A stretch of 6,093 nucleotides of DNA from DATHSY01 sp046729855 (GTDB lineage Bacteria; Actinomycetota; UBA4738; HRBIN12). Location of the stretch: NCBI GenBank assembly GCA_046729855.1, contig JBKPHM010000078.1, forward strand, positions 1 through 6,093, written 5' to 3'. The notes under the pieces were generated by a model. The model was not told where the DNA came from and did not search any database. It was given only the letters and a program-made list of their open reading frames with translations. Position 1 is the first letter of the stretch. Each line of letters starts with the position of its first letter. Positions 1-5,058 of the stretch are shown here, in pieces. The position numbers and the translations under genes were made by a program.

Positions 1-90
1 CCGTTGCTCGGACGGCAAGCCGCGCTCCCGCTCGTCGGCATCTTCCGCCTCGAGGCGCTCCAGCACCGTGCGGACCCGGTCGTCCAGCAT
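1..90 (-). CDS. N-terminal fragment of an unidentified protein, possibly an O-methyltransferase (runs off window)
   Basis: Only the first 30 codons are present, starting at ATG 90..88 and reading off the left edge. The visible residues begin MLDDRVRTVLERLEAED and are highly charged, with a probable amphipathic helix and many Arg, Glu and Asp. The start overlaps the stop of the Rieske ferredoxin gene by one base (TAATG on the minus strand), which usually means one mRNA and translational coupling. The pattern of a charged first helix followed by GLPSEQR resembles, from memory, the leader of actinobacterial SAM-dependent O-methyltransferases. No catalytic motif is in view, so that identity is a guess. 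That a coding start exists here is much more certain, because the frame stays open to the window edge and the junction is typical of operons. Confidence 0.6.
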   Translation of the reverse strand, partial: MLDDRVRTVLERLEAEDADERERGLPSEQR

Positions 91-404
91 TACGTCACGT
101 CTACCTTGACCCAGCCGTCCTCAACCACGACGGGGAAGGTCTCCACAGGCTCGTAGGCAGGAAGGCTCAACGGGCGGCCGCTGCAGATGTCGAACTTCGA
201 CCCGTGCCGCGGGCAGATGACGACGCGCTCCTCGGGGTCGAACTCGCCCTCGGCGAGCGGGCCGTCGTCATGGGAACAGCGGTCCTCGATCGCGCAATAC
301 TCGCCATCGAGGTTGTAGACGCCGACCGCGACCTGGCCCGCGCGACCGATCGTCACGGACCCCGGTGGGAGCTCATCCACCGGAGCCCCGTCGCCCCACG
401 GCAA
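90..404 (-). CDS. Rieske [2Fe-2S] ferredoxin-like protein
   Basis: A 104-residue soluble Rieske protein of the kind annotated as non-heme iron oxygenase ferredoxin subunit. Both cluster-binding boxes are complete: C43-S-H45 and C64-P-R-H67-G, separated by 18 residues, giving two Cys and two His ligands for one [2Fe-2S] cluster. The second box is followed by GSKFD, as is usual in this family. There is no signal peptide or membrane anchor, so it is probably a cytoplasmic electron carrier rather than the Rieske subunit of a bc complex. The frame opens after a stop at 410..408. The first possible start is TTG at 404, giving MPW before the conserved DELPPGS segment; GTG at 380 is a shorter alternative. 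The gene lies downstream of sufS and sufU on the same strand, after a structured 173-base gap. Rieske-like genes are common near actinobacterial SUF genes, possibly as a cluster client or a redox partner. The family call is firm; the partner is unknown. Confidence 0.9.
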   Translation of the reverse strand: MPWGDGAPVDELPPGSVTIGRAGQVAVGVYNLDGEYCAIEDRCSHDDGPLAEGEFDPEERVVICPRHGSKFDICSGRPLSLPAYEPVETFPVVVEDGWVKVDVT

Positions 405-440
405 GAGTTACCGGTGCTCCGGCCGGTGCCGTTGCCGTGC

Positions 441-467
441 CCCTGGCGCGCGAAAAACAAGCCAGGG
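441..467 (-). repeat. Inverted repeat, 7-bp perfect stem
   Basis: CCCTGGC (441-447) and GCCAGGG (461-467) are perfectly complementary across a 13-base loop. In the minus-strand transcript the loop carries TTGTTTTT, so the U-run lies inside the loop and not after the stem; this does not make a normal terminator. The left arm could instead pair with the second GCCAGGG at 544-550. Confidence 0.55.
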
Positions 468-558
468 TGCGGACTCGGGACGCGTCCATATCGTGGAGAT
501 ATGGGCGCGGCCCGACGCCACAGACTGGCACCGTTTTGCAGCCGCCAGGGGTGCGGAC
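461..558. repeat. Direct repeat pair flanking the long hairpin
   Basis: GCCAGGGTGCGGAC at 461-474 recurs at 544-558 as GCCAGGGGTGCGGAC, with one extra G. The two copies bracket the long hairpin. There are no transposase remnants or other signs of an insertion sequence, so a mobile-element origin is only speculation. Confidence 0.5.
475..515 (-). repeat. Long hairpin, 17 paired bases with a single mismatch
   Basis: The inner stem pairs 481-492 (CGCGTCCATATC) with 498-509 (GATATGGGCGCG), which is 12 pairs including one G-T wobble, across the loop GTGGA (493-497). After one A-G mismatch (480/510), five more pairs form between 475-479 and 511-515. This is the strongest secondary structure in the window. 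It is symmetric enough to form on either strand. No U-run follows in the direction of sufU transcription. It could be an RNA processing or stability element, a Rho-independent site lacking a U-tract, or a DNA cruciform or protein site. Confidence 0.7.
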
Positions 559-571
559 GACGGTGCCGGTC
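523..571 (-). repeat. Inverted repeat just after the sufU stop, 11-bp stem
   Basis: Positions 523-533 (GACTGGCACCG) pair with 561-571 (CGGTGCCGGTC) over 11 base pairs, including one wobble, across a 27-base loop. The structure begins 6 bases beyond the sufU stop codon, where a 3'-end hairpin would be expected. There is no U-run after it in the transcript, so it may slow or protect the 3' end without terminating transcription fully. Confidence 0.5.
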
Positions 572-577
572 GGGGCA

Positions 578-1009
578 CTATCTAACCTGGAACTCTTCGT
601 CGAGGCCCGCCCACTCCTGCGGGAGCGGCGTGCCCTTCGCGCGATGGAGCGCCACCTTTAGGACGCCGAGCCCGAGCAGCGCGCACTTGATCCGGATCGG
701 CGACATGTGTGGGATCCCGACCTCCTCGAGCAGCTCGTCCTTCGACAGCTCGCTGACCTCGGTCGCGGTGCGCCCTTGCACCATCTCTGTCAGCATCGAC
801 GTCGCCGCCTGGCTGATCGCGCAGCCGCGGCCCGAGAACTTGACCTCGTCGATCGTCTCCCCGTCCTCGCCGAAGGCGACGTAGATGGAAACCTCGTCGC
901 CGCAAAGCGGGTTCACCCCCTCTGCGGAGGCGTCGGCGTCCTCGATCACCCCGTGCCCACGCGGGTTCTTGTAGTGATCCAGGATCACCTCGCGATACAA
1001 GTCTTCCAT
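578..1009 (-). CDS. sufU: SufU-type Fe-S assembly / sulfur-acceptor protein
   Basis: A 143-residue member of the IscU/SufU family. In Gram-positive bacteria SufU is a zinc-bound protein that accepts persulfide sulfur from SufS. Visible residues are C36 and D38 in NPLCGD, C63 in GRGCAIS, and C109 in RIKCALL. These are the three cysteines and the aspartate that bind zinc in Bacillus SufU. Lysine before the last Cys, where IscU has His, and GCAIS, where IscU has a longer GCGSAIAS segment, both point to SufU. The gap between the second and third Cys is 46 residues. That is close to E. coli IscU (43) and far below B. subtilis SufU (62), so most of the insertion typical of SufU is absent. The start is taken at ATG 1009; GTG directly before it (1012) would add one residue. 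No Shine-Dalgarno sequence is evident. The start lies 11 bases after the sufS stop, which suggests coupled translation. Confidence 0.92.
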   Translation of the reverse strand: MEDLYREVILDHYKNPRGHGVIEDADASAEGVNPLCGDEVSIYVAFGEDGETIDEVKFSGRGCAISQAATSMLTEMVQGRTATEVSELSKDELLEEVGIPHMSPIRIKCALLGLGVLKVALHRAKGTPLPQEWAGLDEEFQVR

Positions 1010-1020
1010 CACGTTCGAGG

Positions 1021-2265
1021 CTAGCCGAAGACCTTGCGGACGCGGTGCAAGCCTTCGGCCAGCCGGTCGATCTCCTCCGGCAGCGTGTAGAGGTAGAAGC
1101 TTGCCCGGTTGGTCGCAGCCACGCCCAGGCGTTGCATCAGCGGCTGGCAGCAGTGATGCCCCGCGCGGATCGCGACGCCTTCCCAGTCGAGAACCTGCGC
1201 AACGTCATGCGGGTGGACCCCGTCCATGTTGAAGCTCACGATCCCGGCGCGCCGGTCGGCCGGCGGGCCGTAGAGCACGATTCCGGGCACGTCCGCGAGC
1301 CGCTCCAGCGCGTAGGTAAGAAGCTCGTGTTCATGCCGCTCGATCGCCTCGAGCCCGACCGCGTTCAGGTAGTCGACAGCGGCGCCGAAGCCGACGGCCT
1401 CGGCGATCGGCGACGTCCCGGCCTCGAACTTGTGCGGCAGCTCGCCCCAGGTCGTCTCCTCGAACTGGACCTTCTTGATCATGTGCCCGCCGAGGTTGAA
1501 CGGCTCCATCTCCTCGAGCAGCCCGCGGCGGCCCCAGAGCGCGCCGACCCCGCTCGGGCCGCACATCTTGTGCGCCGAGAAGGCGAGGAAGTCGCACCCG
1601 AGCGCCTGCACGTCGATCGCCCGGTGAGGCGCACCCTGCGCTGCGTCGACGACCATGATCGCCCCGTGGTCGTGCGCCCAGCCTGACAGCCGCTCGACCG
1701 GGTTGACCGTCCCGAGCGCGTTGGAGACGAGGTTGGTCGCGACGACCTTCACCTCGCCCTCGGCGGCGATGCCGTCGAGCGCCTCGAGGTCGAGCTCTCC
1801 GCCGTCGGTGAGCGGGATCATCCGGAAGCCCGCGCCGGTCCGGCGCGCCACGTACTGCCACGGCACGAAGTTGGAGTGATGCTCGAGCTCGGTGACGACG
1901 ACGAGGTCGCCTGGGCCGAGGTTCGTCAGCCCCCACGCGTAGGCGACGAGGTTCAGCCCCTCGGTCGCATTGCGCGTGAAGATCACCTCGCGGGAGGAGG
2001 GCGCGTTGACGAAGCGCGCGACCTTCTCCCTCGCTCCCTCGAATCCCTCGGTCGCTCGCTCGGCGAGGGCGTAGACGCCGCGGTGCACGTTGGCGTAGGA
2101 GGTCTCGTAGAAGCGCGTCATCGCGTCGAGCATCTGGCGCGGCTTCTGGGCGGTCACCGCGGAGTCGAGGTAGGCGAGCGGCTTTCCGTTGATCTCCTGC
2201 GCGAGGATCGGGAAATCTGCCCGCAAAGCGCGGGCGTCGAGCTTGGTGTCCGCCCGAACGGCCAT
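1021..2265 (-). CDS. sufS: SufS-type (group II) cysteine desulfurase
   Basis: A PLP-dependent cysteine desulfurase that converts L-cysteine to L-alanine and holds the sulfur as a persulfide for transfer to SufU. Counting from ATG 2265 (414 residues), the sequence shows H130 in ELEHHSN (ring-stacking His), D207 and Q210 in VVDAAQ, the Schiff-base lysine K233 in SAHK, and the catalytic C372 in RAGHHCCQPLM. R387 in TNRASFYLY corresponds to the substrate-binding Arg. The N-terminal ADFPIL and NGKPLAYLDSA segments are standard for SufS. C373 next to the catalytic Cys is unusual, since Ala is common there. An upstream ATG at 2292 in the same frame would add nine residues. The 2265 start is preferred because a -10-like TACGAT lies exactly six bases before it and the family begins near here. 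The gene heads the minus-strand cluster with sufU. SufB, SufC and SufD are not in the window. Confidence 0.95.
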   Translation of the reverse strand: MAVRADTKLDARALRADFPILAQEINGKPLAYLDSAVTAQKPRQMLDAMTRFYETSYANVHRGVYALAERATEGFEGAREKVARFVNAPSSREVIFTRNATEGLNLVAYAWGLTNLGPGDLVVVTELEHHSNFVPWQYVARRTGAGFRMIPLTDGGELDLEALDGIAAEGEVKVVATNLVSNALGTVNPVERLSGWAHDHGAIMVVDAAQGAPHRAIDVQALGCDFLAFSAHKMCGPSGVGALWGRRGLLEEMEPFNLGGHMIKKVQFEETTWGELPHKFEAGTSPIAEAVGFGAAVDYLNAVGLEAIERHEHELLTYALERLADVPGIVLYGPPADRRAGIVSFNMDGVHPHDVAQVLDWEGVAIRAGHHCCQPLMQRLGVAATNRASFYLYTLPEEIDRLAEGLHRVRKVFG

Positions 2266-2300
2266 AAACCCATCGTACCCCCGCCCCAGCACGCCCCCGA
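2266..2300 (-). promoter_or_regulatory. Probable leaderless promoter of sufS
   Basis: On the minus strand the hexamer TACGAT (2277..2272) matches TATAAT in five of six positions. It is followed by GGGTTT and then ATG, so transcription would begin at or next to the start codon. The -35 region 17-18 bases upstream (around TTCGGG) is poor, which is common in actinobacterial promoters. No Shine-Dalgarno sequence precedes the ATG. G-runs of 5, 4, 5 and 3 bases lie at 2298..2294, 2287..2284, 2282..2278 and 2271..2269. Confidence 0.5.
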
Positions 2301-2309
2301 AGCGATGAG

Positions 2310-2323
2310 TAGCCTATGAGGGC
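2310..2323 (+). promoter_or_regulatory. Possible leaderless promoter of the cytochrome-fusion gene
   Basis: TAGCCT at 2310-2315 keeps the conserved T, A and last T of a -10 box and lies eight bases before the GTG start. The same hexamer precedes the GTG of the propeller gene by six bases. GAGGG at 2318-2322 is only one base from GTG, too close for an effective ribosome binding site. No good -35 is visible. This promoter would lie back to back with that of sufS, with overlapping upstream regions. Confidence 0.35.
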
Positions 2324-3712
2324 GTGAAGCTTCGTTTGCTCCTGCTTCTGCTCGTGGGCCTGCTGGCAGGTTGTGGAGGCGGCGACGGAGACGGCGATGA
2401 AGACGGTGGCGGAACCGAAGGCGGTCCCGGCGCCACTGTGTTCGCCGATGCAGGCTGCGGGAGTTGCCATACGTTCTCGCCTGCGGGCTCGTCGGGCTCG
2501 GTTGGACCGAACCTCGACGACGCCGACGTCACATTCGATCAAGCCGTCCAGCAGATCACAAACGGCGGCGGCGGGATGCCGCCGTTCAAGGACGAGCTGA
2601 GCCAGCAGGAGATCGAAGACGTCGCGCGCTACGTCACGGAGGGCGGCTCGGCCACCGGCGGCAGCGGCACCGGAGGGGCCGCCGTCGGCCCTTTTCGCCC
2701 TGACAACACCCGACTCGAAGGCTGCCTCGATACCGACTGCCGCCGACAGGCGTTCGGGAACGTCGCCTACCGAGAGGGGGCGAAGGCGGCACTCGACCTC
2801 TTCGAAGAGAAGATGGCCGACCAGCCGATCGAGGCCGACTGTCACCGGATCGCTCATACGATCGGCGCGGCCTCGCTGGAGTACTACGACGGCAGCGTCG
2901 CGAAGGCGCTCGCCAACGGTCGCTCGACGTGTTGGTCCGGTTACTACCACGGCGTAGTCGAGCGGTCATTCGTCGGCAGCTCGCGTGCGGAACTGCCTAA
3001 GCGCTCACGCGCGATCTGCAAAGACCCGGATATCCGCCGCACGAGCTTCCTGGCGTACCAGTGCGTCCACGGGCTCGGGCACGGGCTGATGATCCACACC
3101 GGCTATGACCTGCCGGGATCGCTGGGGGTCTGCGACAAGCTCGAGACCGGCTGGGACGCCGACTCGTGCGAGGCCGGAGTCTTCATGGAGAACATCTCGT
3201 CCTCCTACGGGATCAAGTCCCGCTGGCTCCGCGACGACGACCTGATCTACCCCTGCAACGACATCGCCGAGCGCTACAAGCTCTACTGCTACCTGATGGT
3301 CACCTCGCGGATCCTCGAAGCGAACGGATACGACTGGCGCGAGACCGCCGCGACTTGCAGGAAGAGCGACCGCGGCTGGGTCGCGACCTGCTTCCAGTCA
3401 CTAGGCCGCGATGCCTCCGGCAGTACGCGCCAGAACGCACCGAAGATCCTCGAGTTGTGCGGCCTCGCCGACGACATGGCCCGTGAATGCATCTACGGCG
3501 CCGCCCGCGACATCACCTCCAACGACGCCAGCCCGCGGCGGGCGAAGGCACTCTGCGAAGCGGCGGCGGCGCGGGTGCGGGGCTACTGCTACGAGGGGAT
3601 CGGCACCATCGTCGGCGGCTTCCATGCCTACCGCGAGGGCCGACGAGCAGCCTGCCGCGCGCTGACGACGCGCTATTTCCGGGATTGCGCCCGCGGCGCG
3701 ATGGCGTTTTAA
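2324..3712 (+). CDS. Lipoprotein cytochrome c fused to a Cys/His-rich repeat domain of unknown function
   Basis: A 462-residue exported protein starting at GTG. Residues 1-17 form a lipoprotein signal (MKLR, a run of Leu, then the lipobox LLAG-C17). Next comes an acidic Gly/Asp linker (about 18-36), and then a small class I cytochrome c domain (about 38-106) with heme motif C45-G-S-C48-H49 and a probable axial M85 in GGMPPF. A Gly/Thr-rich linker (107-122) leads to a domain of about 340 residues that I do not recognise by name. That domain has 18 cysteines, which fall into nine consecutive pairs. Its first half has His-containing motifs: CHRIAH (173-178), CWSGYYHG (203-210) and CVHGLGHG (247-254). 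From C311 on, a unit beginning C-x9/10-C recurs every 32-34 residues. No further CxxCH is present, so one heme is expected. It should be tethered to the outer face of the membrane. The cysteines probably form disulfides and the histidines may bind a metal; both are inferences. The gene is divergent from sufS and ends 2 bases from the convergent propeller gene. Confidence 0.88.
   Translation: MKLRLLLLLLVGLLAGCGGGDGDGDEDGGGTEGGPGATVFADAGCGSCHTFSPAGSSGSVGPNLDDADVTFDQAVQQITNGGGGMPPFKDELSQQEIEDVARYVTEGGSATGGSGTGGAAVGPFRPDNTRLEGCLDTDCRRQAFGNVAYREGAKAALDLFEEKMADQPIEADCHRIAHTIGAASLEYYDGSVAKALANGRSTCWSGYYHGVVERSFVGSSRAELPKRSRAICKDPDIRRTSFLAYQCVHGLGHGLMIHTGYDLPGSLGVCDKLETGWDADSCEAGVFMENISSSYGIKSRWLRDDDLIYPCNDIAERYKLYCYLMVTSRILEANGYDWRETAATCRKSDRGWVATCFQSLGRDASGSTRQNAPKILELCGLADDMARECIYGAARDITSNDASPRRAKALCEAAAARVRGYCYEGIGTIVGGFHAYREGRRAACRALTTRYFRDCARGAMAF
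3254..3709 (+). repeat. Tandem Cys-paired repeats of about 33 residues within the cytochrome-fusion protein
   Basis: Unit-leading cysteines are C311, C345, C379, C411 and C444, spaced 34, 34, 32 and 33 residues apart. Each has a partner 10 or 11 residues later (C322, C356, C389, C422, C455). After the second Cys comes an aromatic or small residue, often with Gly (CFQSLG, CIYGAA, CYEGIG, CARGAM). Spacing and helical composition suggest helix-turn-helix units of TPR or Sel1 size, stapled by disulfides. The earlier pairs 232/247 and 270/282 look like divergent units with longer spacing. The repeat is in the protein; the DNA copies are too divergent to align by eye. Confidence 0.65.
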
Positions 3713-3714
3713 CG

Positions 3715-5058
3715 TCAGCAGTCCGGCTCGTAGTCGTCGCCGAGGTTGTCGGTGACCTTCGCGAAGACGCGCCCGCTGGTCGTCATCGCGTAGAGGTCCC
3801 AGTCCCCGTCTTGCCGACCGGCGTAGATGACGGTCTTACCGTCCCGGCACCACGCAGGCGCCGCAACCTCCCGCCGATGCCGCGGCCCGAGCGGGCGCAT
3901 GTCCGACCCGTCGGCGTTCATTACGAAAAGCCGCCGGATGCCGTTGAAGACGACTTGCGTACGACCGGGCGACCAGTCGATCTGACCGACGAGGCGCGGC
4001 AGGACTCCAACCCGGACCGCGTTCCTCCCATCGCGCAGAACGCTCCAGATCGCTGTTCGTCGACCACCGCGACGGGTGCCCAGATAGAGGACGCGCGTGC
4101 CATCAGCGGACCAGACAGGTGAGCTCACGAATCGACGCTGCGTTTCCATTGCAACACGCCGATCGACCAACGTTGAGACTTCGATGACGCGGATCCCGTC
4201 GCGGCCGTCGTAGGCGATCCACCGGCCGTCCGGCGACCAAGCCGACCCCGACGCCTGAGGAACGACGCGACGCTCGCGTCGGCCGTCGAGCTCCCTGACG
4301 TAGAGATTTGGCCCTCCGACGCGTGGGAACCGGAGGAACGCAATCTTCCGACCGTCAGGCGAGAGCGCAGGCTGAGCGTCGACTATGCGGTTCGCTGTCA
4401 GACGAACGACGCTCCTCGCTCCAGCGGGAAGGAGCGCGAGATCCGGGTGCCTCAGCTCTACGCGGTGGCTGTAGGTGATGGAACGGCCGTCCGGCGACCA
4501 ACTCAGGCCCAGGATGCGAACGCCGCCCTGCGTCCAGCGCCACCCTGCGAATGGGCCCACGCCGACGGAGGTGTAGGTGGGCCGTGCGGTCAGATGTCGG
4601 ACCCCGCTTCCGTCTGCGTTCATAACCGAGACCTTGGGCCCACCGACAAAGCCGTACCCTTCCCTATCGCCCCTCAGATGCGGACCATGAGCGAAGGCAA
4701 GGCGTTTGCCGTCCGAAGACCAGACGGCCTGAGCCGCATCGCGAATGAGACGTCGCGGGTGACCGCCGTCCGCACCGGCGATCCAGAGCTCGGTCTGGTT
4801 TGTGTCGCTGACGGTCCTCGTGAAGACAAGCCGCTTGCCGTTCGGCGAGACAGCGGGCTGGTAATCGGAGTCATCGAAGGGCGGGTTGCTCACGACAGGG
4901 TGTAGATCCGTCCCGTCGGCCCGGATACTCATCAACGATGCCGGGCCGGTGCAGGCAAAAAAGACAATCCGCGCGCCTCCTTCGGCCCAGGCGGGGTCGC
5001 GTGCGCATGCTCGGTTGCTCGTGATCCGCCTCAAGCTCGAACCGTCTGAGCTCATCAC
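3715..5058 (-). CDS. TolB/PD40-type beta-propeller, C-terminal part of a frameshifted gene
   Basis: This frame carries most of a TolB-like propeller. Nine PD40-type motifs are visible, including PAVSPNGKRLVF, VWSSDGKRLAF, SWSPDGRSITY, ALSPDGRKIAF, AWSPDGRWIAY and VWSADGTRVLY, and it closes with DDYEPDC. Such proteins are secreted or periplasmic propellers; many bind proteins or ligands and few have a known enzymatic role. The possible start (GTG 5058, then ATG 5055) falls inside a blade: the residues upstream in the same frame read NAGPFGREQIYVMSSDG, a typical propeller strand. That makes it an internal start and not the real N-terminus. The signal peptide and first two motifs are in another frame upstream. 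The stop is TGA at 3717..3715, two bases from the end of the convergent cytochrome gene. Whether this part is ever made alone is unclear. Confidence 0.8.
   Translation of the reverse strand: MMSSDGSSLRRITSNRACARDPAWAEGGARIVFFACTGPASLMSIRADGTDLHPVVSNPPFDDSDYQPAVSPNGKRLVFTRTVSDTNQTELWIAGADGGHPRRLIRDAAQAVWSSDGKRLAFAHGPHLRGDREGYGFVGGPKVSVMNADGSGVRHLTARPTYTSVGVGPFAGWRWTQGGVRILGLSWSPDGRSITYSHRVELRHPDLALLPAGARSVVRLTANRIVDAQPALSPDGRKIAFLRFPRVGGPNLYVRELDGRRERRVVPQASGSAWSPDGRWIAYDGRDGIRVIEVSTLVDRRVAMETQRRFVSSPVWSADGTRVLYLGTRRGGRRTAIWSVLRDGRNAVRVGVLPRLVGQIDWSPGRTQVVFNGIRRLFVMNADGSDMRPLGPRHRREVAAPAWCRDGKTVIYAGRQDGDWDLYAMTTSGRVFAKVTDNLGDDYEPDC

Larger units (their letters stand above)
405..577 (-). other. 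Structured intergenic region between sufU and the Rieske gene
   Basis: No gene is seen in these 173 bases. The region holds three inverted repeats (441-467, 475-515, 523-571) and one direct repeat pair (461-474 and 544-558). Some repeat arms could pair in more than one way: GGCACCG at 527-533 matches CGGTGCC at both 424-430 and 561-567, and CCCTGGC at 441-447 matches GCCAGGG at both 461-467 and 544-550. No hairpin is followed directly by a U-run in the minus-strand transcript, so none is a classical intrinsic terminator. No convincing -10/-35 pair was found for the Rieske gene. It could be an mRNA-stabilising, processing or attenuating leader. The function is unknown. Confidence 0.5.

Noticed and set aside
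461..558. CRISPR array or insertion-sequence ends
   Set aside because: There are only two imperfect copies, no regular spacers, no transposase remnant and no target-site duplication.
523..571. Rho-independent terminator after sufU
   Set aside because: The stem is real but has a 27-base loop and no following U-run on the transcribed strand.
405..577. A tRNA or other classical RNA gene in the gap
   Set aside because: No cloverleaf, T-loop GTTCGA-type box or CCA end was found; the hairpins do not fit a tRNA layout.
204..884. A 226-residue plus-strand open frame opposite the Rieske gene and sufU
   Set aside because: It lies opposite two clearly identified minus-strand genes and its product shows no family features.
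2266..2292. The longer sufS start at ATG 2292
   Set aside because: The extra nine residues (MLGRGYDGF) are not typical of the family and would be encoded by the likely promoter; ATG 2265 fits better.
1331..2950. A 539-residue open frame on the minus strand across sufS and the start of the cytochrome gene
   Set aside because: It is extremely Arg-rich and low in complexity, crosses two well-supported genes in other frames and has no recognisable motif; it is a high-GC shadow frame.
3487..4122. A 211-residue plus-strand open frame spanning the convergent gene junction
   Set aside because: It overlaps the cytochrome gene end and the propeller gene, and its composition is that of an out-of-frame reading.
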